The notes: generated by a model not told the origin, from the letters alone. Numbered from the stretch's first letter, positions 1-8,886 are shown. The stretch is DNA of 9,780 nucleotides from Acholeplasmatales bacterium (GCA_024696565.1 JAILGR010000094.1:1-9780); one strand, 5' to 3'. Made by a program: numbers and translations.

Positions 1-896
1 AAAAGATAATTAATTTATTATTATTTATTGTATTCTTAGCTACATTATCATCTTGTAGTATTAATAATAAAGAAATATCAGTATTTTATTATGATGAAAA
101 TGATATCTTTTTAAATCAGTTAAGTCAAAAATTAACTAAGAATCTATCTAGTAAATATAAAATAACTAATTATTATGCAAATAAAAGTCAAGTTAAACAA
201 AACCTTCAGGTTGATGAAGTATTACATAAATCATCATTAGTATTAATGAATATGGTAGATAGACTTGCTAGTGGAGCGGTAGTTGAAAAATGTAAAAAAG
301 AAAATATTCCTATCATATTTTTTAATAGAGAACCTCTTTTAGAGGATTTAGTTGATTATGATAATTGTTATTATGTAGGACCTGATCCTGATAAACAAGG
401 TAAGCTTCAGGTTTTATGTGCCGCTAATATATTTGGTTCTCCTTCATCATTAAATCCTAAATATGATTTAAACCATGATAATAAGATTCAATTTGTCCTA
501 TTAAAGGGTGAACAAGGTCACCAAGATGCTGAAAGAAGAACTCAGTCATGCCTATCAAATATTAAACAAATGGGATATGATGTGGAACTTATTTCAATTG
601 GTGTATGTAATTGGAATAGAACTGAGGCGTATAATTTATTGTGGAGTCAATATAATCAAACATTAAAAGACGTTGAATTAATATTAGCTAATAATGATGA
701 AATGGCTATTGGAGCAGCAACTTTTTTAAATGAAAAAAAGGCATCTCCTACAGATTCTATCATCCCAGTTATTGGGGTTGATGCAACTGATGCTGGAATT
801 GAAGCTGTAAATAATAAGTTATTAGCATCTACTATTATTAATGAAAAATTTATTTATATTGATTCTAAAATATATGGTAGTGATGGCGAGAACTGA
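1..896 (+). CDS. Galactose-binding lipoprotein, canonical MglB order, 5' partial and short at C-terminus
   Basis: Receptor-type periplasmic binding protein of the MglB (galactose/glucose) family. The reading frame is open from base 3. It begins inside a lipoprotein signal peptide whose lipobox LSSC places the lipidated Cys at bases 54-56, so the true start is probably only a codon or two outside the window. Family landmarks follow in the usual order: ND-I-F near the N-terminus, FFNREP (Asn codon at 324), an EF-hand-like Ca loop DLNHDNKIQ, GHQDAERR, a Trp in NWNRTEA, ANNDEMAIGA and GVDA. These match the sugar-contact residues I recall for E. coli MglB. After ASTIINE the protein ends within 16 residues. 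From the GVD Asp to the end there are 38 residues, against about 74 in E. coli. Either the tail is lost, or about 30 residues (last C-lobe helix and loop) are deleted and KFIYIDSKIYG is the third hinge strand. It could be a sensory binding protein or a decaying paralog. Confidence 0.85.
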   Translation, partial: KIINLLLFIVFLATLSSCSINNKEISVFYYDENDIFLNQLSQKLTKNLSSKYKITNYYANKSQVKQNLQVDEVLHKSSLVLMNMVDRLASGAVVEKCKKENIPIIFFNREPLLEDLVDYDNCYYVGPDPDKQGKLQVLCAANIFGSPSSLNPKYDLNHDNKIQFVLLKGEQGHQDAERRTQSCLSNIKQMGYDVELISIGVCNWNRTEAYNLLWSQYNQTLKDVELILANNDEMAIGAATFLNEKKASPTDSIIPVIGVDATDAGIEAVNNKLLASTIINEKFIYIDSKIYGSDGEN

Positions 897-919
897 AAAA
901 GTTCTCGCTTATTTTTTTT
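886..919 (+). terminator. Rho-independent terminator overlapping the stop codon of the first binding protein
   Basis: A perfect 8-bp stem, gcgagaac (886-893) with gttctcgc (901-908), encloses a 7-base loop and is followed by a T-rich run (909-919). The TGA stop lies in the loop and the left arm encodes the last residues. This separates the first binding protein from the mgl genes downstream and supports TGA being a real stop. Confidence 0.9.
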
Positions 920-1034
920 AAAAAAATCATAATATTTAACAAATTTTGTTTGAAAAATAGGCTAAAAAAGGGTAAAAATCTGTATTTTTTACTAAAAATA
1001 ATAAAATTTTAAGGGAAAATAATAAAATATTACA

Positions 1035-2331
<1,297 letters not shown>

Positions 2332-2369
2332 TTATTTGAATAAGCAACTAAGCTAAGTTTGAAAAATAG

Positions 2370-2403
2370 AATTATCACGCCTAGCTTTAGGCGTGATAAT
2401 TTT
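2370..2403 (+). terminator. Intercistronic hairpin between mglB and mglA (attenuating or mRNA-protecting)
   Basis: A perfect 14-bp stem pairs 2370-2383 with 2388-2401 around a GCTT loop. Only three T residues follow, so full termination is unlikely. Such hairpins after a binding-protein gene usually protect the upstream message or let only part of transcription reach the ATPase and permease genes. mglA has no clear promoter of its own here and its ribosome binding site AGAGGAGTG begins at 2412. Confidence 0.75.
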
Positions 2404-2427
2404 ATGAATTAAGAGGAGTGATAAATA

Positions 2428-3924
2428 ATGGAAGCAAATAATATATTAGAAATTCATCATCTCTCTAAATCGTTTGGTAGAAACAAAGTCCTAGATGGAA
2501 TAGATTTTGCAGTAAAAAAATCATCTGTAATGGGACTTATGGGTGAAAATGGAGCCGGTAAATCAACTATGATGAAGTGCCTATTTGGCATTTATAGCAA
2601 AGATGAAGGTACTATATATTTTAATGGTGAAACTATAGATTACCAAGGGCCTAAGGAATCCTTAGAAAATGGTATTGCGATGGTTCACCAAGAATTAAAC
2701 CAATGTCTAGATCGTACTGTTGTTGATAATATGTTCTTAGGAAGATATCCAACAAGGCACGGTGTAATAGATGAAAAGAGAATGTTAGAAGTATGTACTA
2801 GATTATTCTCTTCACTAAATATGGATGTTAATCCAAAACAAGTAATGAGAACAATGTCAGTATCTCAACGCCAAATGGTGGAAATAGCCAAGGCGGTATC
2901 CTATGATGCGAAAATTATCGTATTAGATGAACCAACATCTTCATTAACAGAAAGAGAAATACGTAAATTATTCTCAATCATTAATGATTTAAAAAAGAAA
3001 GGTATTTCTTTTGTTTATATTTCTCATAAAATGGATGAATTATTTGAAATTTGTGATGAAATTTCTGTAATGAGAGATGGCAAAATGATTATGACTAAGC
3101 CAATAAAGGAAACCAACATGAATGAAATAGTTTCAGCGATGGTAGGCCGTTCATTAGATAAAAGATTCCCTGAAGTTGATAATGTCCCAGGAGAGGTTGT
3201 TCTTAAGGTTGAAAACTTATCTACAGCATATGTCCCATGCCTAAAAGATGTTTCTTTTGAAGTTAGAAAAGGCGAAATACTTGGCTTTTATGGCCTTGTA
3301 GGATCAGGTAGAAGTAAGCTTTTAGAAGCCCTATTTGGTCTTATAACATTATCAGGTGGTACAATCACTTATCAAGGAAAGAAAGTACATTTTAATAATA
3401 GTAAAGATGCAATGGATTATAATTTTGCTTTAGTTACAGAAGAAAGAAAAAAAGATGGAATATTTCCAACAGCATCATTAACATTTAATACTTGTATATC
3501 TAATTTAAGTAAGTATATGAGTAATGGTGTAATATCAGATTCATTAATGAATGATGCTACTACAAAGCAATTGTCTAATATGCATACAAAATATATGTCA
3601 TGTGATGATTCTATTCTATCTTTATCAGGTGGTAATCAACAAAAAGTAATTATTGGAAAATGGTTAGAAAGAAAACCTGATGTTTTCTTAATGGATGAAC
3701 CAACTCGTGGTATCGATGTTGGAGCAAAATATGAAATATATCAATTAATTATCAATATGGCAAAACAGGGAAAAACTATAATTGTTTCTTCATCTGAAAT
3801 GCCTGAGATTTTAGGAATTACAAATCGTATTGCAGTAATGTCTAATCATAAATTAGCAGGTATTGTAAATACAAAAGAAACTAATCAAGAAGAAATATAT
3901 CAGTTAAGCGCTAAGTATCTATAG
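2428..3924 (+). CDS. mglA: Galactose/methyl galactoside import ATP-binding protein MglA
   Basis: Cytoplasmic double ATPase that powers uptake through MglC, 498 aa, close to the 506 aa of E. coli MglA. The first nucleotide-binding domain has Walker A GENGAGKST (39-47), Q-loop Gln88, a degenerate signature MSVSQRQM (143-150), Walker B IIVLDE (163-168) and H-loop His200. The second domain has a degenerate Walker A GLVGSGRSK (289-297, no P-loop Lys-Ser/Thr pair), an intact signature LSGGNQQK (399-406), Walker B VFLMDE (419-424), and Ser in place of the H-loop His (SSSEMPE). This one-strong, one-weak pattern is normal for MglA/RbsA/XylG proteins, so it is not a defect. MVGRSLDKRFP and DEPTRGIDVGAK are close to E. 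coli MglA, which supports the galactose assignment over ribose. The start is fixed by AGAGGAGTG (2412-2420). mglC follows after 13 bases. Confidence 0.95.
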   Translation: MEANNILEIHHLSKSFGRNKVLDGIDFAVKKSSVMGLMGENGAGKSTMMKCLFGIYSKDEGTIYFNGETIDYQGPKESLENGIAMVHQELNQCLDRTVVDNMFLGRYPTRHGVIDEKRMLEVCTRLFSSLNMDVNPKQVMRTMSVSQRQMVEIAKAVSYDAKIIVLDEPTSSLTEREIRKLFSIINDLKKKGISFVYISHKMDELFEICDEISVMRDGKMIMTKPIKETNMNEIVSAMVGRSLDKRFPEVDNVPGEVVLKVENLSTAYVPCLKDVSFEVRKGEILGFYGLVGSGRSKLLEALFGLITLSGGTITYQGKKVHFNNSKDAMDYNFALVTEERKKDGIFPTASLTFNTCISNLSKYMSNGVISDSLMNDATTKQLSNMHTKYMSCDDSILSLSGGNQQKVIIGKWLERKPDVFLMDEPTRGIDVGAKYEIYQLIINMAKQGKTIIVSSSEMPEILGITNRIAVMSNHKLAGIVNTKETNQEEIYQLSAKYL

Positions 3925-3937
3925 AAAGGAAAATAAT

Positions 3938-5611
3938 ATGGAAAGTGCATTAAAGTTAAATGTTAATACAGATCCCAAAATCTTAGAATATAGACAAAAG
4001 CTTCATCAATTACGTCAAAATGGTGTTTTTAAATTAAATGAAGTAAAAGAGACTAGTAATAACATAAAAAAGAATAAAGTTATTTCTAAAGAAGAAAAAG
4101 CTAAAATTTTACAAGCAAATCAAGAAAAGATTATTCAAGCTAAAGATGATATGAAACTTCATTCAGAAGAGATTTCATCGTTAGTTACAGAAGCGGCAAG
4201 TTATACTAAAAAAGTTGGTATAACTAATGAAAAAGAGATTAAAGAAAAAGTAAAAAAAGAAAAAGAATTAGTTAATTCTGAACATATAGCTAATTTAGAA
4301 AAGATTAAAAAAGATAATGAAGCAAAAGTTTTAGCTTTAAAAGAAAACTATAAGGATAAATTAACTAAAGAAGATTTAGAAAATTATAAGATTGATTCTT
4401 TAGAGTTAAAGAAGAACTTAAAAGGTCAAATTCATGATGAAAATACTTCTTATTTAAATAAATTACAAAATCTAAAAGATGAAGCAAATGATGCATATCT
4501 ATCTAGAAAAAATGCTATAAAGGATATTCGTAATGGTCATGAAACAATTGTTGAATCTGTTGAGGGCTGGTGGAAGAATAAGGTTTATACATTTGATTTG
4601 AAGAAATTCTTCTTGAATAATGCATTATACATCACAATTTTATTAATTTATATTTTATGTATTATTCTAGCACCTTTAACAGGTAAAGGTGACTTACTTA
4701 CAATGTCATCAATTTTACAAATATTAGAACAATCATCTACAAGAATGTTTTACGCTTTAGGTGTTGCAGGATTAATATTACTTGCAGGAACTGACTTATC
4801 AGTTGGTCGTATGATTGCTTTAGGTTCTGTTACAACTGCAGTATTACTACATGATGGACCAAATGTAATTAGATTCTTTGGATTAGATCCACTTGATTTT
4901 ACTGCAATGCCTATGTTCTTCCGTGTTGTAATTGCTCTATTACTATCAGTAGTATTATGTACATCATTTAGTGCTTTAGCTGGTTTCTTTACAGCTAAAT
5001 TCAAGATGCATCCATTTATTACAACACTATCTACACAATTATTAATTTATGGATTATTATATTTCTCTACAACAGGTACACCAACTGGTGGTGTTGAAAG
5101 TGGAATTAAAGATGTAATTGGTGGTAGATGGGAAATAGGAGATATATACTTCCCGAAACTGATTATATATGCCGTAATAGCGATAGTTGTCGTCTGGTTT
5201 ATATGGAATAAAACTAAATTTGGTAAAAATATGTATGCTGTAGGAGGAAATAAAGAAGCCGCAGCTGTATCTGGTATTTCAGTATTTTGGACTACGCTTG
5301 GTGTATTCATTATGGCAGGTATTCTATATGGCTTTGGTTCATTCTTTGAATCATTCCGTTCTAATTCATCAGCCGGTACTGGTCAAGGACTTGAACTAGA
5401 TGCTATCGCTGCTTGTGTTGTAGGTGGTATTTCATTTAGTGGTGGTATTGGTAAGATTAGAGGCGCCGTACTTGGTGTAATTATCTTTACAGGTTTGACA
5501 TATTGTCTATCATTTTTAAATATTGATACTAATCTTCAATTCGTATTTAAGGGTATCATTATCATGGCAGCTTGTGCCTTAGATTCTGTTAAATACTTGA
5601 AGAAAAAGTAA
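3938..5611 (+). CDS. mglC: Galactoside ABC permease MglC with a long N-terminal coiled-coil extension
   Basis: Membrane channel subunit of the galactose importer. Residues from about 228 to 557 match MglC: first membrane helix 228-247, LLAGTDLSVGR (281-291), HPFITTLSTQ, the cytoplasmic coupling loop KTKFGKNMYAVGGNKEAAAVSG-like stretch, LDAIAACVVGGISFSGGIG, and the end IIIMAACALDSVKYLKKK. E. coli MglC is about 336 aa and starts its first helix near residue 15. Here about 220 residues precede it. They are hydrophilic, very rich in Lys and Glu, low in Pro and Gly, and look like a long coiled coil (about 30-200), ending in an EGWWKNK amphipathic segment (209-215). There is no signal peptide, and the positive-inside rule suggests a cytoplasmic location. 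The ribosome binding site GAAAGGA (3924-3930) directly precedes this start, and the extension shares the reading frame and base style of the rest, so it seems translated as one chain. Spacing of 13 bases to mglA indicates one operon. Confidence 0.93.
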   Translation: MESALKLNVNTDPKILEYRQKLHQLRQNGVFKLNEVKETSNNIKKNKVISKEEKAKILQANQEKIIQAKDDMKLHSEEISSLVTEAASYTKKVGITNEKEIKEKVKKEKELVNSEHIANLEKIKKDNEAKVLALKENYKDKLTKEDLENYKIDSLELKKNLKGQIHDENTSYLNKLQNLKDEANDAYLSRKNAIKDIRNGHETIVESVEGWWKNKVYTFDLKKFFLNNALYITILLIYILCIILAPLTGKGDLLTMSSILQILEQSSTRMFYALGVAGLILLAGTDLSVGRMIALGSVTTAVLLHDGPNVIRFFGLDPLDFTAMPMFFRVVIALLLSVVLCTSFSALAGFFTAKFKMHPFITTLSTQLLIYGLLYFSTTGTPTGGVESGIKDVIGGRWEIGDIYFPKLIIYAVIAIVVVWFIWNKTKFGKNMYAVGGNKEAAAVSGISVFWTTLGVFIMAGILYGFGSFFESFRSNSSAGTGQGLELDAIAACVVGGISFSGGIGKIRGAVLGVIIFTGLTYCLSFLNIDTNLQFVFKGIIIMAACALDSVKYLKKK

Positions 5612-5631
5612 TATAACACCTTTCTCCTTTT

Positions 5632-5661
5632 GAAAAGGGTAGCCCCCCTACTACCCTTTTC
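5632..5661 (+). terminator. First hairpin after mglC (weak or processing hairpin)
   Basis: An 11-bp perfect stem, gaaaagggtag (5632-5642) with ctacccttttc (5651-5661), has a loop of ccccccta. No T run follows, so on its own it is a poor intrinsic terminator and may rather protect the mRNA end. A small competing hairpin, ccttttgaaaagg (5626-5638), overlaps the left arm. Confidence 0.6.
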
Positions 5662-5686
5662 TAATATATTTAATGTTTAAATTCTT

Positions 5687-5725
5687 AATGCTTTTTCTTA
5701 AAGAAGAAGCATTTTTTTCTTTTTA
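5687..5725 (+). terminator. Rho-independent terminator of the mgl operon
   Basis: A 12-bp stem with one G-T pair joins 5687-5698 (aatgctttttct) and 5702-5713 (agaagaagcatt) around a TTA loop. It runs into a T tract (5712-5718) and a further T-rich stretch to 5725. This is the clear end of the mgl transcript. Confidence 0.85.
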
Positions 5726-5739
5726 TTATATTTGAAAAA

Positions 5740-5767
5740 TTGAAAAAGATCGTATTAATGGTATAAT
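5740..5767 (+). promoter_or_regulatory. Promoter of the HD-GYP gene
   Basis: A -35 box TTGAAA (5740-5745), a 16-base spacer and a perfect -10 box TATAAT (5762-5767) preceded by TGG, which makes it an extended -10. It lies just after the mgl terminator, so the HD-GYP gene is transcribed independently. The leader is about 40 bases, with ribosome binding site GAAAGGGGG at 5796-5804. Confidence 0.75.
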
Positions 5768-5811
5768 TAAATAAATGGGACTAGATTATATAATTGAAAG
5801 GGGGTCATATT

Positions 5812-7080
5812 ATGAACTTTTACGTTTGTATTGTCATATTAACTGTTCTTTTAATGATTGCTATGACCTTGCATGTTTTTCGATATTCAGGTTTTACTAA
5901 GAATCAAAAAACATGGTACATATTAACATTTTTATCAATTATGGTTTGTTCTTTAGCTGAATACGCAGTTCATTGTGGTTATTATGATAAATCATTTAAG
6001 TTTATCCTTACAGTTTTAACTGTTATTCAGTTTTCTTTAGCCCCTTTACTTGGAGTATTATTTATAGGTGCATTAGGATTAAAACATCAAAAGAAGATAG
6101 CTATTGGTTTTATTGGAATTAATTTATTTGTAGAAATATTATCAGCTCCATTTGGTTGGATATTCTATTATACAGATGAGGGCTATTTTAGAGGTGAATA
6201 TTTCACTATTTATATGGTGTTTTATTTCATAAGTTTATTATATTTAATTATATGTATGGTTATTGTTGGTAAAAAATTTAGCCATAGAGATATGCCTACA
6301 ATCATTATGGTATTAGTTATACTAGTTGCAGGTATTATACCAATGTCTTTTTATAGAATAAATGTAACATATATGGCAATAGCTATTAGCTCTAGTGTTT
6401 GTTATATATATTATAATGATTTGGTTCAGCAAGATATTCAAGTCGCTTTTACTATTAATCAAAAAAGAATCTCAAGTATGCAAGAACATATAATATCAGG
6501 ACTTGCTAACTTAATTGAAAATAGAGATATGGAAACAGGAGAACATATTACTAGAACTAGTAGATATGTTAAAACTTTAGCTGAATTAGCAAGAAAAGAA
6601 GGTCTATATGTAGATAAAATAAATGATGAATTTATTGACCATTTATTTGTTTTAGCTCCTCTTCATGATATAGGTAAAATATTAGTATCTGATACAATAT
6701 TAAAAAAACCTGGTAAATTAACTTCTGAAGAATATGAAGAAATGAAAAAACATGCAGCGCTTGGTGGTTCTGTAGTTAGAGAAGTATTAAATGGAATAAC
6801 TGATGAAGAATATTTATCTTTTGCTGAAGATATCGCAACATATCATCATGAAAGATGGGATGGAAGTGGCTATCCTAAAGGATTAAAAGGAGAAGAAATA
6901 CCACTATCTGCTAGAATTATGGCTATTGCGGATGTATTTGATGCCTTAATATCTGAGCGTTGTTATAAAAAAGCTTATCCAGCAGAAGAAGCATTTAAGA
7001 TAATTAGTGAAGAATCAGGCTCACATTTTGATTCAAAATTAGTTGATATTTTCTTAAAAAATAAAGATTTGTTTTTATAA
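5812..7080 (+). CDS. Seven-helix membrane HD-GYP protein, probable c-di-GMP phosphodiesterase
   Basis: Predicted membrane receptor-like enzyme that hydrolyses cyclic di-GMP, 422 aa. About seven hydrophobic segments occupy residues 2-22, 35-55, 63-90, 96-120, 130-153, 162-181 and 185-205. This resembles 7TM sensor regions found in front of kinases and cyclases, but I cannot name its ligand. A linker helix (205-235) leads to a complete HD-GYP domain: ETGEH (241-245), HDIGK (285-289), KKPGKLT, KKH (His314), HHERWDGSGYPKG (345-357, GYP at 353-355), RIMAIADVFDAL (369-379) and FDSKLV near the end. All expected metal ligands of the family appear present, so it is probably active. I chose ATG at 5812, with GAAAGGGGG 8 bases upstream, over an in-frame TTG at 5794 that would overlap this site. 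It stands alone between its own promoter and terminator, and no diguanylate cyclase is in the window. Some HD-GYP proteins act on other signals, so the substrate is inferred. Confidence 0.88.
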   Translation: MNFYVCIVILTVLLMIAMTLHVFRYSGFTKNQKTWYILTFLSIMVCSLAEYAVHCGYYDKSFKFILTVLTVIQFSLAPLLGVLFIGALGLKHQKKIAIGFIGINLFVEILSAPFGWIFYYTDEGYFRGEYFTIYMVFYFISLLYLIICMVIVGKKFSHRDMPTIIMVLVILVAGIIPMSFYRINVTYMAIAISSSVCYIYYNDLVQQDIQVAFTINQKRISSMQEHIISGLANLIENRDMETGEHITRTSRYVKTLAELARKEGLYVDKINDEFIDHLFVLAPLHDIGKILVSDTILKKPGKLTSEEYEEMKKHAALGGSVVREVLNGITDEEYLSFAEDIATYHHERWDGSGYPKGLKGEEIPLSARIMAIADVFDALISERCYKKAYPAEEAFKIISEESGSHFDSKLVDIFLKNKDLFL

Positions 7081-7085
7081 GATTT

Positions 7086-7111
7086 AAAGAGGCCTAAATT
7101 GGTCTCTTTTT
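7086..7111 (+). terminator. Terminator after the HD-GYP gene
   Basis: A 9-bp stem with one G-T pair joins aaagaggcc (7086-7094) and ggtctcttt (7101-7109) around the loop taaatt, ending in five Ts (7107-7111). It begins six bases after the stop codon. Confidence 0.8.
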
Positions 7112-7114
7112 AAA

Positions 7115-7143
7115 TGTTAAAAAGTTTCAAAATATGATAAAAT
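7115..7143 (+). promoter_or_regulatory. Probable extended -10 promoter for the alcohol dehydrogenase unit
   Basis: TGATAAAAT (7135-7143) reads as TGn plus a -10 box TAAAAT. The -35 position at 17-base spacing (7115-7120, TGTTAA) is weak, which extended -10 promoters tolerate. A promoter is expected here because a terminator lies directly upstream. The exact box is uncertain in such A/T-rich DNA. Confidence 0.4.
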
Positions 7144-7179
7144 GATATAAATAGTACTATTATAACAGGAGGAAAATAG

Positions 7180-8346
7180 ATGATTAATAATTTTACTTAT
7201 AATACTCCGACTAAATTAGTTTTTGGTTCTGGAGTCATAAAGGATTTACCAAATGTATTAAAAGAATATGGTAATAATGTTTTACTAACATATGGCGGAG
7301 GATCAATTAAAAAGATTGGCCTATATGATGAGATAAAGACATTATTAAAAGATTTTAATGTTTATGAATTAAATGGTATTGAACCAAACCCTAAATACGA
7401 TCCATCAGTATTAGATGGGGCTAGATTATGTCGTGAAAACAATATAGATGTAATTTTGGCTGTTGGTGGTGGTTCTGTCATTGACTGTTCTAAAGCTATA
7501 GCGGTTTGTGCCCTATATGATGGTGAGGGTTGGGATATTATATCTGGTAAAGTTAAAGCTAAAGGAGCTATTCCTTTAGTAGATGTATTAACTTTAGCCG
7601 CAACAGGTAGCGAATATGATTCTGGGGCAGTTATTTCTAATACTGCTATAAATGATAAAAGAGGTTATGGTTCTAAATATATATTCCCTAAGGTATCATT
7701 TTTAGATCCTAGATATACATTTAGCGTTTCTAAATGGCAAACTGCCTGTGGTACTGCAGATGCGATTAACCATATATTAGAACAATTCTTCCAAGAAACA
7801 CCATCTATAATTAATGATGGATTGATGATAAGTGTAATTAAATCATTAATGGCTAATGTTAGTGTTGCATTAAATGAGCCTGATAATTATGAAGCTAGAA
7901 GTGAGCTTATGTATGCTTGTTCTTTAGCATGTAATGGAATTTTATCAAACGGTTGTAGTTCATCAGGTTGGCCTATGCATTCAATTGAACATGCCTTAAG
8001 TGCTTTTTTCGATATTACTCATGGGGCAGGCCTAGCTATTATAACTCCACATTGGATGGAAGAAATCTTAAGTGATAGAACATTAAATAGATTTATGGTA
8101 TTAGGTAATGAATTATTTAATATCAGAGTTAATACCAAAGAAGATGCAAAATTAGTTATAAAAGCCTTTTATGATTTCTTTAAAGGAATTGGTATTTCTA
8201 TGCATTTGAAAGATTTAGGAGTAGATTCTAATAAAATTGAAGAAATGGCTACTCATATTTTAGAAAATGATTCAACTGTTGGTAATTATATGTATGTTAA
8301 TCTTGATAAGGATGCCTTAATTCGTATTTTAAAAGCTAGTATGTAA
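7180..8346 (+). CDS. Iron-containing alcohol dehydrogenase, YqhD/BdhA type
   Basis: Cytoplasmic NAD(P)H-dependent oxidoreductase reducing aldehydes to alcohols, or the reverse, 388 aa, the usual length of the family. The N-terminal cofactor domain carries YGGGSIKK (38-45), GIEPNP (67-71 region) and GGGSVID (96-102). LTLAATGSE lies at about 137-145. The C-terminal helical domain has metal ligands Asp194, His198, His267 and His281, which fall at the same numbers I recall for E. coli YqhD. The YGGGS-KK cofactor loop is also the YqhD form, which favours NADPH over NADH. Physiological substrates could be butyraldehyde, acetaldehyde, methylglyoxal or other short aldehydes, and sequence alone cannot decide. 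AGGAGG (7167-7172) lies 7 bases before the ATG. The acetyltransferase gene follows after 26 bases without a terminator, so the two are likely co-transcribed. It may help regenerate NADP+ during sugar fermentation or detoxify aldehydes. Confidence 0.92.
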   Translation: MINNFTYNTPTKLVFGSGVIKDLPNVLKEYGNNVLLTYGGGSIKKIGLYDEIKTLLKDFNVYELNGIEPNPKYDPSVLDGARLCRENNIDVILAVGGGSVIDCSKAIAVCALYDGEGWDIISGKVKAKGAIPLVDVLTLAATGSEYDSGAVISNTAINDKRGYGSKYIFPKVSFLDPRYTFSVSKWQTACGTADAINHILEQFFQETPSIINDGLMISVIKSLMANVSVALNEPDNYEARSELMYACSLACNGILSNGCSSSGWPMHSIEHALSAFFDITHGAGLAIITPHWMEEILSDRTLNRFMVLGNELFNIRVNTKEDAKLVIKAFYDFFKGIGISMHLKDLGVDSNKIEEMATHILENDSTVGNYMYVNLDKDALIRILKASM

Positions 8347-8372
8347 GATTTAAAAACATTTGGGGGCATTAT

Positions 8373-8882
8373 ATGAAGCTTTTGACAAATAGACTAATTA
8401 TTACTGAATTTAATATAGATATGGCTTTAGACATTCATTTAAATTCATTAGATATAGATAATAAAAGATTTGTTCCTGATGAAGTATTTGAAACTGTTGA
8501 TGAAGCTAAAGAAGTAATAGAATTTTTAATTTCACAATATAATTCTAAAGAAGGACCTTTTGTATATCCAATTCTTACTAAAGATTTAAATCAAAATATA
8601 GGTTATGTTCAGTTAATAAAAGTAGATGATGGATTTGAAATAGGATACCATATAGCTAAAAAATATACTGGTAAGGGATATGCTACTGAAGCAGTAATGG
8701 CATTCTTAGAATATTTACCAAAGAAAATGGGCATAGATATTGTTTATGGTATTTGTCTATCAGATAATATTGCATCTAAACATGTTTTAAATAAATGTGG
8801 GTTTGAAAAAGTATTTGAAGGATTAGCATTATATCAAGGCGAAAGTCGTATGGTATATAAAAGTATTTATAAAGTGAAATAA
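8373..8882 (+). CDS. GNAT-family N-acetyltransferase (RimJ/RimL-like)
   Basis: Small cytoplasmic acetyl-CoA dependent acetyltransferase, 169 aa, typical for the family. It opens with the LLTNRLIITEF pattern common in RimJ/RimL-type enzymes. It continues with IGYVQLIKVDDGFEIGYHIAKKY (strands 4-5 region, 76-98), the acetyl-CoA pyrophosphate loop YTGKGYATEA (98-107), and the closing NIASKHVLNKCGFEKVFEG helix-strand (132-150). These are the motif A and B landmarks. The substrate cannot be told from sequence: relatives acetylate N-termini of ribosomal proteins, antibiotics or small amines. It uses a TGGGGG ribosome binding site (8361-8366) and lies 26 bases after the alcohol dehydrogenase, with a strong terminator starting 5 bases after its stop, so it is the last gene of that unit. 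I see no evident functional link between the two genes. Confidence 0.88.
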   Translation: MKLLTNRLIITEFNIDMALDIHLNSLDIDNKRFVPDEVFETVDEAKEVIEFLISQYNSKEGPFVYPILTKDLNQNIGYVQLIKVDDGFEIGYHIAKKYTGKGYATEAVMAFLEYLPKKMGIDIVYGICLSDNIASKHVLNKCGFEKVFEGLALYQGESRMVYKSIYKVK

Positions 8883-8886
8883 TAAT

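Noticed and set aside
289..896. Reading TGA as tryptophan (Mycoplasma code)
   Set aside because: Read-through at 894 would cross a clear terminator. All other Trp codons are TGG and no gene in the window needs TGA as sense.
972..992. A/T-only hairpin GTAAAAA...TTTTTAC before the mgl promoter
   Set aside because: It is seven mostly A-T pairs in a region of A and T runs, with nothing to distinguish it from chance.
2350..2387. AAGCTA upstream of the mglB-mglA hairpin complementary to TAGCTT in its loop region (possible antiterminator or pseudoknot)
   Set aside because: It is only six pairs against a 14-bp perfect stem, so it cannot compete credibly.
3157..3924. Second ATPase domain of MglA as a damaged domain
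   Set aside because: The degenerate second Walker A is the normal state in MglA and related double ATPases.
4750..5004. Open frame on the minus strand inside mglC
   Set aside because: It is antisense to the strongly conserved membrane part of MglC, has no ribosome binding site and no recognisable protein.
5047..5310. Second minus-strand open frame inside mglC
   Set aside because: It is a shadow of the conserved mglC coding frame, with no start signals.
5794..5811. TTG start for the HD-GYP gene six codons upstream
   Set aside because: The TTG overlaps the GAAAGGGGG ribosome binding site that serves the ATG at 5812.
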